DNA of 48,405 nucleotides from an uncultured Roseovarius sp. (GCF_913054395.1 NZ_CAJXIP010000011.1:1-48405), one strand, 5' to 3'; shown: positions 16,275-25,055, counted from the stretch's first letter. Notes: a model not told the origin generated them from the sequence alone. Made by a program: numbers and translations.

Positions 16275-16943
16275 GTGCGATTGTTGCCTTCTCTTCGTGT
16301 CGGCGACAAAGCCCGAACGTTTAGCAAAGGCTGCCGCGCAGTGGGAATGACCGGACAACTCTGTCGTCACCCCATGCGCGACCTTGACGGTCGTGGTCAC
16401 GCCAACGATCAGAGCAACCTCGTGGCTCCAGTCGAACTGGTAGGCCTCGCCGGGATTGAAGCTCAGCGGAACATAGGCAGCAGCCGATGCCTCCCGCGTC
16501 GCTTTCGACCAACTGGTCGCATATCGGCGAACCGCATCGTAACTGCCGTCATAGCCGCGGCTACGTAGTTCCTCGTAAATCCGGACAACAGGCGCAGACG
16601 TTTTGGCTGCCGCTCGTTTTCGGCAAGCATCTCGTCCAGGTCGGAACGCCACGGATCAATCTTTGGCCGCGGCTGCGTCGAACGGTCATAGCTGAACTCC
16701 GTCGCACCCGACCGCACCATCTTGCGCACCGTGTTCCGCGATACCCGCAGCTCACGGCAGACCTGCTGGATCGACTTCACCTGGATAAATTACGCCCGCC
16801 TGATCTTCTAAATCGTTTCCACAACCAACATCCCCAATTCGCTCCCTCAATCCTTTGAGGAAGCTTTTGAAACGAATTATCAGGGGGCACTTTTGGACGC
16901 CGATTACCCCAATACAGGGGGCAATCTTGCATGCTGGTTCACA
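16275..16943 (-). mobile_element. IS21-family remnant (broken)
   Basis: A decayed IS21-type element. It contains a disrupted istA (listed separately) and, at its right side, two copies of the repeated end sequence typical of IS21 elements: one from 16882 (GGGGGCACTTTTGGACGCCG) and a diverged one from 16916 (GGGGGCAATCTTGCATGC), 34 bp apart. The istB gene and the other end are missing. It begins immediately after the stop codon of the hydratase gene and abuts an IS110 fragment. Confidence 0.75.
16335..16780 (-). pseudogene. Disrupted IS21 transposase (istA) fragment
   Basis: The frame from 16780 gives an N-terminal helix-turn-helix (VCRELRVSRNTVRKMVRSGA) and RPKIDPWRSDLDEMLAENER. Near position 16590 the reading frame shifts, and the continuation is VVRIYEELRSRGYDGSYDAV followed by FNPGEAYQFDWSHEVALIVG. 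This last part includes the first Asp of the DDE catalytic core. The sequence then loses similarity around 16360-16330, well before the remaining catalytic residues, so the product cannot be active. Confidence 0.8.
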
Positions 16944-16944
16944 G

Positions 16945-17242
16945 TTTGGGATCTTCTGCGCACACGGAAGGCATTGTTGAGCAAAACCATTGATCTCGCC
17001 AATAAGGTGCGCGGTCTGCTGAAGATATTTGGCATGCGGCTGCCCAAGACGGTGAAGCATGGCAGCTTTGACGGTGTTGTCCGACCGATGATGGAAGTGG
17101 ATGAGGTTCTGGCCCATGCCATGCTGCCGCTGCTCGACGCCCGGTTGGTTCTGTATCAACACTTTTAGAGCTTGATCGGCGGGTCAAGCGCGGGGCCAGT
17201 CAGGATGAGGTCTGCATGCGCCTGATGACGGTGCTCCACTGC
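16945..17242 (+). pseudogene. IS110-family transposase fragment, frameshifted
   Basis: The plus-strand frame to 17168 reads TRKALLSKTIDLANKVRGLL, then KIFGMRLPKTVKHGSFDGVV and MEVDEVLAHAMLPLLDARLV. This is the middle of an IS110-type transposase upstream of its Tnp_20 domain. A stop follows at 17166, but the neighbouring frame continues the same protein from 17171 (LDRRVKRGASQDEVCMRLMT). One frameshift therefore separates the pieces. Similarity ends near 17240. Neither the N-terminal DEDD part nor the C-terminal serine domain is present. Confidence 0.75.
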
Positions 17243-17434
17243 CAATCCGCCACATGCGTGCAGCGGTGCCCCACGCGGCATCACCCAGACTGCGAAGATA
17301 AGCGTGACCCGGATGAGCGACAATGATCCCAAGAAACGATGGAAACGAGATTGCCCCAAACGCCCAATTAGACAAGCGGCCCTTCGTTCAATCTGTGGCG
17401 AATGACCGTTCTGGGCCCTGAGCGGACATAAGAA

Positions 17435-17463
17435 ATTGTCTGTGCTAAACTGTCACGGACAAT
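17435..17463. promoter_or_regulatory. Inverted repeat upstream of the ABM-domain gene
   Basis: ATTGTCTGTG (17435-17444) and CACGGACAAT (17454-17463) pair over 10 positions with one G-T, around a 9-nt spacer. The repeat ends 12 nt before the start codon at 17476, so it could be an operator or a leader hairpin. No T run follows. Confidence 0.4.
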
Positions 17464-17475
17464 GGCCGGAGGGAG

Positions 17476-17778
17476 ATGCAAATGATCATGCGAATATTCC
17501 AAGTTGTTGCCAGACCAGGTAAAGAGAAGGAGTTTGGCACATTTTTCTATGAAACGGCTATTCCGCTAATGAAAGGCACCAAAGGGATTGTGAATGTTCT
17601 TCCGGGAGCCCCGCGAAAGGAAAGCCCTCGGGAATTCAGCTTTGTGATGGTCTGGGAAAGTCTTGATGCGCTGAAAGCTTTCGTTGGGGAGGATTTCGCG
17701 AGCCCACATATCGATCCAGCGGAAGCCGAATTAGTCGAGAGCAGAACAATCAAACACTATGATCTGGTTGAAGCTTAG
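17476..17778 (+). CDS. Antibiotic biosynthesis monooxygenase (ABM) domain protein
   Basis: A 100-residue ferredoxin-like alpha/beta-barrel protein. It begins MIMRIFQVVARPGKEKEFGT, has a middle strand FSFVMVWESLDALKAFVGED and ends with a helix and strand. This is the pattern of ABM-fold proteins, which act as cofactor-free monooxygenases or small-molecule binders. GGAGGGA lies just upstream; the start may be 17476 or the second ATG at 17482. It stands alone between the transposon remnants and a gene-free stretch. No catalytic residues can be named. Confidence 0.75.
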   Translation: MQMIMRIFQVVARPGKEKEFGTFFYETAIPLMKGTKGIVNVLPGAPRKESPREFSFVMVWESLDALKAFVGEDFASPHIDPAEAELVESRTIKHYDLVEA

Positions 17779-18205
17779 AAGAGACATCACTGGTACCTGA
17801 CAGCGACTGCCGCTGAAGATGTCCGCTCTGTCCCGCAGACGCGACGTTCGACGCCTGAAATTGCTGCACCCGATGTCGAATGACCGGTTCAGTGTAGCTG
17901 CGGCGTGGCACTGGAGTCGCTGGGGGACAGCTGCGCAGAGCCGTGAATTCCGCAAACGGGCGTTAGCCCGCGCGCCGCTTAGTGGGGCCAGAATAGCCCC
18001 GAAATTCCCTAGTTTTCCGGTTAATATCGGTTCATTCCCTTTCGGATGCGGCAACGTATTCGCCTAGTTCTTTCACCGCGTATTCTCATTTTTCTGCTGT
18101 TGGGAAGCACATTGGCTTTACGGGTGAGGTATCAACGGCGAAGTTTGAACCTGAGCAGTAAACCAGCTTCCTATCAGGCTACAGCCGTCACCTGCCCATC
18201 GGTGT
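17779..18205. other. Gene-free stretch
   Basis: About 430 bp with no supported gene. Short ORFs here show no family resemblance and no ribosome binding site. I see no repeat or terminator strong enough to report. Confidence 0.5.
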
Positions 18206-18871
18206 TCAGCAAGCTGGTATCGCGCGAGCCATGACGCCGCCACGCTTCTTGATGAATTCCTCAAGGCGCGCGGGATAATCGACCGAAACAGCAGAGCGAA
18301 CCGATTGACGCTCGGATAGATGCGACCGCCACTCCTGGACCTTGCTCAGGCCCTTCAACGTCTTAATGTCACCTATTTTTTCGAAGGTATCGAAGTAACG
18401 AAAGATCGGGCCAAAGACCGTATCCACGTGACTGAAGGCGTCGCCGGAAAACCACGGACCTTCCCCGATCAATGTCTCAAGACGTTCAAATTTCGCCCTT
18501 AGCGCGCTGAGCTTTCCGTCATATGCGTCGACATCCTTTGCCGAGTACAGCCCTGCGATATCGTTAAGGATTGCCGAACCGTATTCCATCCAACCTCGAT
18601 GCATCGCGCGTTCAAACGGGTCTGCGGGATGCATTGGGCAAGGGAGCGTTTCCTCGATGTATTCCAAGATGACGGCAGACTCGAATATCGCTCGTCCGTC
18701 CCCGACGACAAGCACTGGAGTCTTCCCAAGCGGTGAAATTTCAAGAAACCATCCGGGCTTTTTCGAAAGGTCGATGTCAGTTCGCCTGAACGGGACACGT
18801 TTTTCCGCAAGCGCGATGGCTGCTCTTTGCGCATAGGGGCAGAGAGCGTGGCTTATGACATGCAGGGTCAT
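18206..18871 (-). CDS. Glutathione S-transferase family protein
   Basis: A 221-residue GST. The thioredoxin-like N-terminal domain starts MTLHVISHALCPYAQRAAIA, where CPYAQRA is the Cys-type active-site motif of omega/lambda-like and stringent-starvation-like GSTs. It continues with LGKTPVLVV (cis-Pro loop) and AIFESAVILEYIEE, the glutathione gamma-Glu contact. An all-helical domain follows from about residue 90. A Cys rather than Ser/Tyr nucleophile suggests a thiol-transfer or deglutathionylation role. It overlaps the preceding small gene by 4 nt (ATGA), so the two are co-translated, and a MarR gene is divergent from the pair. Confidence 0.9.
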   Translation of the reverse strand: MTLHVISHALCPYAQRAAIALAEKRVPFRRTDIDLSKKPGWFLEISPLGKTPVLVVGDGRAIFESAVILEYIEETLPCPMHPADPFERAMHRGWMEYGSAILNDIAGLYSAKDVDAYDGKLSALRAKFERLETLIGEGPWFSGDAFSHVDTVFGPIFRYFDTFEKIGDIKTLKGLSKVQEWRSHLSERQSVRSAVSVDYPARLEEFIKKRGGVMARAIPAC

Positions 18872-19212
18872 GCTGGAATCCCCTCTTTGAACAGAAGCGT
18901 GGGACGTGAAGTATAGGGCGAGAGTGACGGGGCCCCGTCTCTGATAAGTGCTTGGAGAAGTGCAAGAACCGTCAGGTAGGCAGGGTACTCACAACCACCG
19001 TCGGGATACCCAAACATCCATCCGGTGCCTGCTTTGACCCCGAAAACGGCATTGGCTATCCTTCCTGGCAGGCCAGGGGGCACGAAGAACTCCGATGTGC
19101 ATGGCAGAGTGAAAGCGAATGGTTTCAAATTAAGGCCGTGCGCAAGGAACGTGGTTTCCAGGGCCCCTCGCTGGGCGAACGCTGCATAATCTGCCTGATT
19201 TTGCGGTCTCAT
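18868..19212 (-). CDS. Hypothetical protein co-translated with the GST
   Basis: A 114-residue protein of no recognised family. ATG 19212 is chosen because TGGAG lies about 8 nt upstream; an in-frame start at 19242 lacks one. The protein has a moderately hydrophobic central part (FFVPPGLPGRIANAVFGVKA, YLTVLALLQALI), no clear signal peptide and no Cys pair. Its stop overlaps the GST start (ATGA). It is divergent from the MarR gene and probably shares its control with the GST. It could be a shortened remnant of a larger protein. Confidence 0.55.
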   Translation of the reverse strand: MRPQNQADYAAFAQRGALETTFLAHGLNLKPFAFTLPCTSEFFVPPGLPGRIANAVFGVKAGTGWMFGYPDGGCEYPAYLTVLALLQALIRDGAPSLSPYTSRPTLLFKEGIPA

Positions 19213-19228
19213 GAATAGTGCTCCATAT

Positions 19229-19290
19229 AGATGCGATTGCATTCATATAGCTCACACAATGCGATCCGTCAATCTTGATGCATGTGCATC
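19229..19290. promoter_or_regulatory. MarR-type operator region between divergent genes
   Basis: GATGCATGTGCATC (19277-19290) is a 14-bp dyad with perfect GATGCA/TGCATC arms. A related word, GATGCGATTGCAT, lies near 19230. Both are in the roughly 100-bp AT-rich gap between the GST-operon start (19212) and the MarR start (19311), the place expected for autoregulation. Binding is inferred. Confidence 0.45.
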
Positions 19291-19310
19291 TATGTGGTAT
19301 ATCCCCCTTC

Positions 19311-19760
19311 ATGGATGTACCGGAACACACAATCGCAGCTTGGACGGCCCTGGTATCTGTGAGCCGTCGCCTGCTCGAAGCCGTTGAAAACGATCTGAGA
19401 ATTGCAGGCCTGCCTGAACTTTCATGGTACGATGTACTTTTGGAAATCGGCCGAGAGGGGGAAGCTGGCATTCGTCCGTTTGATCTCAAAGATCGTTTGC
19501 TTCTGCCACAATACTATACATCGCGGCTACTGAGCCGCCTTGAGAAAGCCGGTGCCGTGGAGAGGAGGCCCTGTGCGGGCGATGGTCGCGGGCACGTTGT
19601 TGTACTGACAAAAATCGGCCGCCAGCTCCGGCGCGATATGTGGGAGGTTTACTCGGCCGCCTTAATGAGGCTCGTCGGCATTAAGCTCAATGCAAACGAG
19701 AGTGAGAAGTTGTCCGAACTGCTATCAATTCTGTGCGAACCACACGCAAGCATGGTCTGA
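19311..19760 (+). CDS. MarR-family transcriptional regulator
   Basis: A 149-residue winged-helix regulator. The N-terminal dimer helix has HTIAAWTALVSVSRRLLEAV, followed by LPELSWYDVLLEIGREGEAG and the recognition region LPQYYTSRLLSRLEKAGAVE. The wing is RRPCAGDGRGHVVVLTKIGR. The start is taken at ATG 19311 from the family's usual N-terminus, although no good ribosome binding site is visible. Upstream in-frame starts would overlap the palindrome. MarR proteins of this type usually repress divergent detoxification genes, here the GST pair. Confidence 0.85.
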   Translation: MDVPEHTIAAWTALVSVSRRLLEAVENDLRIAGLPELSWYDVLLEIGREGEAGIRPFDLKDRLLLPQYYTSRLLSRLEKAGAVERRPCAGDGRGHVVVLTKIGRQLRRDMWEVYSAALMRLVGIKLNANESEKLSELLSILCEPHASMV

Positions 19761-20391
19761 TTGCGCCCCTGGCAACCTCGGATACAATGCAGCACCGGCC
19801 CGATCCGGGTCACCATTCTCGAAATTGTCGGCCCTGACCAGCCGTTCGCGCAGGGCGCAGCATGACGCTGTGCCTCGACACGAAGGGCGGGAAGCAGAAG
19901 TTCGCGGCACCTGCAAAAGAGCCTTGCAGAGGGACCAAAAGCGAACTTTCTAATGCGTAAGTGGTAATCGCCCTTTTCACTTTCGAACTGCGTGAAATCT
20001 GCAAAGTTGTCTGACATCACAACTTGAACCACCATCGCTTACTTAGATGCACGCGAGATCAGTTGCGCTGATCCTGGGCGCTTTGGCGCCCGTAATATCG
20101 GCGGCACTCTCTTGAGAAAACCAAGGTGGACAGCAAGCGTACCACGCGGCAACCGGACGTGGATCATGCTGCGACCGCCCAGGCCCCTGCATCCGCGGCA
20201 TTTCTGGCAAAATCGGTGAAGTCGCGCGGCGGCTGCGCAAGCGCACGTTGCAGCCTTCCAATGTCTCCCGCGCGACCGCAGTGACACCGTCAGCCCTCTT
20301 TTGTCCGTAACGCTCAGAGCAGCGAAGTACCAATCGCCGTATCCCAAAAAGAGTGACAATGAACGCAGATTTGTATGTGTTTGGTCGATTA
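19761..20391. other. Gene-free stretch
   Basis: About 630 bp without a supported gene. Candidate ORFs on both strands are arginine-rich and unlike any family I know. A short inverted repeat, AAGTTGT (20004-20010) and ACAACTT (20019-20025), is the only structure I noticed. It may be decayed coding sequence. Confidence 0.5.
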
Positions 20392-21288
20392 TTACCCTGT
20401 TGTTTTAGAGATGTAGGATCTTTGCTTGCGATACGAAAGCCAGAGAACGACGGGAAACAAAAAAGTATAGATGAGCGCCGAATAGACCACTGAAGGCACC
20501 GCAGAAACGGGAAAGCTCGCCGGATCAACCGAGAGCATCGCTGCGGCTGCAAGGCCCAACCCGCTGTTCTGGACGCCGGTTTCGAGGGCCAGGGTCGTTC
20601 GCTGAGACGATGAAGTCCCAAACAAGGTTCCTACGAAAAACCCCAAGCCTGTCAGGAGAACGATCAGAACGGCAAGTTGCCATCCGATTAGGAAAAGACC
20701 TGCGTAGAGGGTTTTGCTGCTTTCGACCATAGCCCACCCGATAATCAGGATGAAGACGGCCAGCGAAAGGCGGAAAATTCTCTTTTCCTGTCGCAAGATC
20801 ACACCCGGCGCGAAATGCCGCAAAAGCGTGCCCAGTATGACCGGAATCGTTACAACAAGTATGACGCGCTTCGTGACCTCCTGAATATCAATCTGATCGA
20901 CGTAATTTCCCAGAAAGTAGCTTACTGCCATCAGCGCCAGGATTGGCAGCGTCGCAACCGATAGAAGATTTGTCACGGCGGTCAGAGAGACTGACAAGGC
21001 AACATCGCCCCCGGCGATCCGCGTCAGCACATTGCTCATTGCTCCGCCTGGGCAAAGTGCAAGGATTACGATGCCGAGCGCGATCTCGGCATCGAGGGTC
21101 TGCATAGAGACAAACAGCACCCCCATGATGGGGACTGCCACGATCTGGGTCGAGAGGCCGAGTAATAGTGCCTTGGGTCTTTCCAAGGCGCGGCGGAAAT
21201 CCTTGAACGTTAACCCTGTTCCGAGCGCAAACATCATTATGAAAACCGCTATGGGAACAGCTGCGTTGATAATGGTTTCGGTTGCCAT
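20392..21288 (-). CDS. Bile acid:sodium symporter (BASS) family transporter
   Basis: A 298-residue inner-membrane protein with about nine to ten hydrophobic segments and the family's landmarks: ALGTGLTFKDFRRALERPKA near residue 25, LALCPGGAMSNVLTRIAGGD near 85 and ETGVQNSGLGLAAAAMLSVD near 230. The last two correspond to the sodium-binding crossover regions. ATG 21288 is preceded by GAGGTGG. BASS proteins import organic anions with sodium; bacterial members carry bile acids, pantoate or keto acids. The gene stands alone between two gene-free stretches, so context does not name a substrate. Confidence 0.9.
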   Translation of the reverse strand: MATETIINAAVPIAVFIMMFALGTGLTFKDFRRALERPKALLLGLSTQIVAVPIMGVLFVSMQTLDAEIALGIVILALCPGGAMSNVLTRIAGGDVALSVSLTAVTNLLSVATLPILALMAVSYFLGNYVDQIDIQEVTKRVILVVTIPVILGTLLRHFAPGVILRQEKRIFRLSLAVFILIIGWAMVESSKTLYAGLFLIGWQLAVLIVLLTGLGFFVGTLFGTSSSQRTTLALETGVQNSGLGLAAAAMLSVDPASFPVSAVPSVVYSALIYTFLFPVVLWLSYRKQRSYISKTTG

Positions 21289-21778
21289 GGTTCCACCTCG
21301 GTGGAAAAGTAGCACAGCTTCTGCCAAGTCTGCACGCCGTTTTGTACCCGAGCAAATCTCCGGTGTGCTGTGTCAATCCGCACGAGTTTCGCGCTTCTGC
21401 AATTGGGTCCGGCCATCGCTCGTCGATCCAGACCCCGGGTCATCAACGCGAATTCTCTGAATATGAATGATAGGTATTATACGCTTAAGCGAGGCCGTTT
21501 GCGGTGTCTTTTGGCAGACTTCGCCAAATGCATGACAGGCCGAGCCAATACGGAAGTGGGCAAGTGCCATAGGGTGAAGGCACAGCAATCGGGAGACGAC
21601 ACCATGCCTCGTTTCAAATCTTCAGTTCGTTCCGCGGTGTGTGCAGCGCTTCACAAGCTCAACACGAGGAAACCTGCAAGATCCTGATGTGAGTCCGATC
21701 TCCCTAACGCCCCGGCCGCAAGCTATCGCTCCCTGAGCGCCCGGGGCACACTTCAACCTGCCAAAAAAGGTACAAGAC
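21289..21778. other. Gene-free stretch
   Basis: About 490 bp with no well-supported gene. A 27-codon ORF at 21604-21687, preceded by GGGAGA, is the only candidate; it is basic and has no recognisable relative. The region presumably holds the promoter for the SnoaL-like gene at 21779. Confidence 0.45.
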
Positions 21779-22243
21779 ATGACACGCCCGCCAGTGCCAC
21801 CTTTCGATGAAATCTCTGGCCGGACCAAGGTTCGACTGGCGGAAGACGCCTGGAACGGCCGTGACCCGGAAAGAGTCTCGCTGGCTTATACACCCGACAG
21901 CCAGTGGCGGAACCGGTCGGACATCTTTCATGGACGCGCCCGGGTCGTCGAGTTTCTCACCCGCAAATGGGCGCGCGAGATGGGCTACCGGCTTATCAAC
22001 GAACTCTGGGCCTTCTCCGCCAACCGGATTGCCGTGCGCTTTGCCTATGAATACCGCGACCGCAGCTGTGCGTGGTTCCGCGCCTACGGAAACGAGAACT
22101 GGGAATTCGACATCGATGGCCTGATGCAGCGCCGGATCGCGTCGATCAACGACCTGCCCATCACTGAGGCCGAGCGGCTTTTCCATTGGGGTACCGGCGT
22201 TCGGCCTGACGGGCATCCCGGTCTCACCGAACTCGGGCTTTAG
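21779..22243 (+). CDS. DUF1348 / SnoaL-like nuclear transport factor 2 family protein
   Basis: A 154-residue cone-shaped alpha+beta protein. The landmarks are [51 protein letters not shown] and [20 protein letters not shown], which together identify the DUF1348 group within the SnoaL/NTF2 fold. The biochemical role of this group is not established. It is followed 10 nt later by a PNPOx-fold gene and then by an AraC gene. The three probably form one unit. Confidence 0.85.
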   Translation: MTRPPVPPFDEISGRTKVRLAEDAWNGRDPERVSLAYTPDSQWRNRSDIFHGRARVVEFLTRKWAREMGYRLINELWAFSANRIAVRFAYEYRDRSCAWFRAYGNENWEFDIDGLMQRRIASINDLPITEAERLFHWGTGVRPDGHPGLTELGL

Positions 22244-22253
22244 GAGGCACGCC

Positions 22254-22880
22254 ATGTCCAATGCTTATGCCCAGATTGCTTATACGCCCGACGTGCGCGA
22301 AGAGCAGCGTCGCTTCGGGTCGGCGGACGCCTATGTCCGCGTCCTGTCACCCGAGCGCCAGGGCGGCGCGGTTCTGACCGCTCGCGAAGCGGAGTTTCTG
22401 ACCGCCCGCGATGGTTTTTTCCAAGCCACAACCTCGGAGACCGGCTGGCCCTACGTTCCGTTTCGTGGCGGTGCCCCGGGCTTCCTGAAGGTCATTGATG
22501 TCCGAACAATCGGATATTCCGACTACCGAGGGAACCGGCAATACATCAGCCTCGGCAATCTGCGCCATGACGACCGGATATCGCTGATCGCCGTCGATTA
22601 CGTCCGTCAGAAACGCCTGAAACTGCTCGGGCACGCCATGATCACGGAAGACCCCGATGTAATCGGTCTGCTGTGGATCAACGACGGTCCGAAAGCCGAG
22701 CGCGGAATTGTCATTCATGTCGATGCGTTCGATTGGAACTGGCCGCTGCATATTCCGATCCATCTGACCGATGCAGAATGGGACCACGAAATTGGACGGC
22801 TGAATGCGCACATCAAGCAACTGCAAAACCGCTTGAAAGACACTGCGGCCAACAAAAAAGCCGATGCGCTCCAAGAGTAG
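22254..22880 (+). CDS. Pyridoxamine 5'-phosphate oxidase-like flavin-binding protein
   Basis: A 208-residue split-barrel protein of the PNPOx-like superfamily. FLTARDGFFQATTSETGWPY is the conserved first strand pair, and FRGGAPGFLKVIDVRTIGYS and NRQYISLGNL lead to DDRISLIAVDY, as in general flavin-binding oxidoreductases of the clan. The C-terminus is a long polar helix (WDHEIGRLNAHIKQLQNRLK), possibly a coiled coil for dimerisation. GGAGG lies just before the start. It is probably co-transcribed with the DUF1348 gene. The substrate is unknown. Confidence 0.85.
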   Translation: MSNAYAQIAYTPDVREEQRRFGSADAYVRVLSPERQGGAVLTAREAEFLTARDGFFQATTSETGWPYVPFRGGAPGFLKVIDVRTIGYSDYRGNRQYISLGNLRHDDRISLIAVDYVRQKRLKLLGHAMITEDPDVIGLLWINDGPKAERGIVIHVDAFDWNWPLHIPIHLTDAEWDHEIGRLNAHIKQLQNRLKDTAANKKADALQE

Positions 22881-22947
22881 CTCCTCATCGCCTACGGCTT
22901 TGTTTATGGCTGGTTCTGCGCCTTCTGTTGCTGTAGCATCGTGCGTC

Positions 22948-23955
22948 ATGCCGAACGTGACACATGCATTTGCGCGCGTGATGGCCGAAGCGGCCGGAAT
23001 GACGCTTACAAGCGAGGGAGCCTTGCTCGCGAACGGTACCATCGTGCGGCGCTTCCGTCCTCCGGAGAACGAACGGCTGAAGGACACTGACTATTTCGAT
23101 ATCCTCGGGTGTATACGCGACGTCCATGGCGACGACGTGGCACTGTTGGACGCCTACGCGGATCTCGTGGAGACCGACCACCTTGGCGTCCTCGGGCTCG
23201 CAATCAAGACAGCGCCGACGCTTAGGCAGTCGCTTCAGCGCGTAGAAAGATATTACCGGCTGGTGACCGACACGGCAGTTTACCAACTCGACGAGACCGG
23301 CAATCCGGCCTTTTTTGTATTCGAACCGCAAACGGTACACAACGCCACGCTGGAGTTCCGCAATGAAGGTGCACTTGCGGGCTTTGCACGGAACATGCGC
23401 CGCTTTGTGGGGCCGGATCTCGCGCTGGAATTCGTGTCGTTCCGCCATTCCTGCCGCTCCGACCCGGCGCGCTATGAGGAGCTGCTGGGGTGTCCGGTGC
23501 ACTTTGAAGCCGCCCGGGACGCGATCGCGATGCAGCCCGAGATGCTCGGTCTGTGCAACCGCCTCGGGGACGCGTCCGTCTCGGACTTTCTGACCGGGCA
23601 CCTTGAGACCGAGTTTGCCTCGCTTAGGGAAGACGCGTCTCTCGGCAATACCTTGGTGCACCGGCTGACCCCGACACTGAGCAATGGCCTGCCTCAGGCT
23701 GCGGTCATCGCCCGCGACATGGGCATGAGCGAACGCACACTCTATCGCCGCCTCGCCGAAGAAGGCCTGACCTTCCGCGACGTGATCGGGCGGGCACAGT
23801 CTGCTCTCGCACAGCAACTGCTGCGCGATAACACGGTATCCATCGCTGAGGTCGCCTTTCTGACAGGCTTTTCCGAGCAAAGCACCTTCAGCCGAGCTTT
23901 CAAGCGCTGGGTCGGGCAGGCCCCGGCGCAATTTCGGCGCACAGCTGGCGGATGA
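22948..23955 (+). CDS. AraC-family transcriptional regulator (arabinose-binding-domain type)
   Basis: A 335-residue regulator. The N-terminal ligand domain has HLGVLGLAIKTAPTLRQSLQ and VERYYRLVTDTAVYQLDE, the pattern of the Arabinose_bd group (OruR/ArgR-like, VirS-like). The C-terminal double helix-turn-helix has AVIARDMGMSERTLYRRLAE and VSIAEVAFLTGFSEQSTFSR, then AFKRWVGQAPAQFRR. The start is uncertain. ATG 22948 gives the normal family length, while the longer ORF from 22864 overlaps the previous gene and adds a serine-rich tail. It lies between the PNPOx gene and the broken PhzF gene and may control either. Confidence 0.85.
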   Translation: MPNVTHAFARVMAEAAGMTLTSEGALLANGTIVRRFRPPENERLKDTDYFDILGCIRDVHGDDVALLDAYADLVETDHLGVLGLAIKTAPTLRQSLQRVERYYRLVTDTAVYQLDETGNPAFFVFEPQTVHNATLEFRNEGALAGFARNMRRFVGPDLALEFVSFRHSCRSDPARYEELLGCPVHFEAARDAIAMQPEMLGLCNRLGDASVSDFLTGHLETEFASLREDASLGNTLVHRLTPTLSNGLPQAAVIARDMGMSERTLYRRLAEEGLTFRDVIGRAQSALAQQLLRDNTVSIAEVAFLTGFSEQSTFSRAFKRWVGQAPAQFRRTAGG

Positions 23956-24136
23956 CACTCTGGCCGCACCTCGCTTGCGGCGGACCAGACGAATGGCAGT
24001 TTGGGCCAATATTGACGTCATGCTCTGTGTATCCGCATGCAGAACGCCCGGGCCGCGGATAGCCGCCCCAACGCAGAGCGCCTGCGGAACCCTGTTGCTA
24101 ACGCATAGGATCATAAAGATGGAAAGCCAGTCAGAC

Positions 24137-24977
24137 ATGGAAGTTCTGCGGCTCGCGGCTCGCGGCTTTTGCGAATGGCGAGGCAGGAGGCAATCCGGCG
24201 GGCGTCGTCGTCGCCAAGTCATTCCCGCCGGAGCCAGAGATGCAGAGTATCGCCGTGAGCATCGGCTATTCCGAAACCGTGTTCGCCGCGCCCGAGGGCG
24301 ACGGGTGGCGTGTCCGGTACTTTTCTCCAGAAGCCGAGGTCGCCTTTTGCGGTCATGCCACCATCGCACTTGGAAGCGTACTGGCCGAGCGGCAGGGGGA
24401 CGGCATTTTCCCGTTGCGGCTCAACACGGGCCACATCAGGGTCGAGGCGGTTCGTTCCGGAGACATGACCCGCGGGACGTTGACCTCGCCTCCGACGCGA
24501 AGCAAGGTTCCGGCTCCTGAATTGCTTCGGGCCGCACTCGATCTGTTCGGACTGTCGCTGTCCGACCTCGACCCAGTCTTGCCGTCGGCGCTGGCGCATG
24601 CCGGCAATGATCACCTGATCCCTGCCCTTAAGGACAGGTCAACGCTGGCGCGCATGACCTACGATCTGGAGCAGGGCGCTTCCCTCATGCTGAAACACGG
24701 CTTGACCACCATCAATCTCGTCTGGGCAGAGACGCACCGGTGGTTTCACAGCCGCAATGCCTTCGCCGTCGGTGGCATTTTGGAATATCCGGCCACCGGT
24801 GCCGCCGCGGCGGCGCTATCGGGTTACCTGCGCGACATCGGTTGGCCACATGGCGGCGCGATCGACATCGTTCAGGGCGAAGACATGGGGTCGATGTCCT
24901 TGCTGCGTGCCGAGATAGGCGCGACCCCCGGCGAGGGCATCCGGGTGTCCGGCACGACCCGGATCATCGCCGCCTGA
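24137..24977 (+). pseudogene. PhzF-family isomerase/epimerase gene, frameshifted by a 7-bp duplication
   Basis: From ATG 24137 the frame starts MEVLRLAA as a PhzF N-terminus, then goes wrong. The correct continuation lies in the next frame from 24165 (AFANGEAGGNPAGVVVAKSF, then IAVSIGYSETVFAAP with the catalytic Glu) and runs to the stop at 24977. The cause is visible: GCGGCTC is duplicated in tandem at 24148-24166, and removing 7 bp restores one open frame of about 278 codons. PhzF-type proteins are diaminopimelate-epimerase-fold isomerases. A downstream ATG at 24240 could give a 245-residue product lacking the first strand, probably inactive. A sequencing error cannot be excluded. Confidence 0.8.
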
Positions 24978-24983
24978 ACTTTG

Positions 24984-25055
24984 AAAGAACCCCGCCGCAT
25001 CGACGGTGGTTCACTAGGGTTTTCGGCCCGGGTTGTCATCAAACTCGGGCCGTTC
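24984..25055 (+). terminator. Two hairpins after the PhzF gene, probable terminator
   Basis: A first hairpin begins GAACCCCGCCG and closes with CGGTGGTTC, followed by AGGGTTTT. A second has 11-bp arms, CGGCCCGGGTT (25024-25034) and AACTCGGGCCG (25042-25052), with one G-T pair and a 7-nt loop. They lie directly after the PhzF stop. The T runs are short. Confidence 0.5.

Noticed and set aside
15654..16652. A 332-codon minus-strand frame running from the hydratase gene into the IS remnant
   Set aside because: Only its first part (IstA-like, upstream of about 16330) is meaningful; the rest is antisense to the hydratase. I recorded the IstA part as a pseudogene.
21604..21687. A 27-codon ORF with a GGGAGA site upstream
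   Set aside because: Too short and basic, with no recognisable relative; only comparative data could support it.
22885..24369. A 494-codon minus-strand frame opposite the AraC and PhzF genes
   Set aside because: Composition is typical of antisense frames, and it crosses two real plus-strand coding regions.
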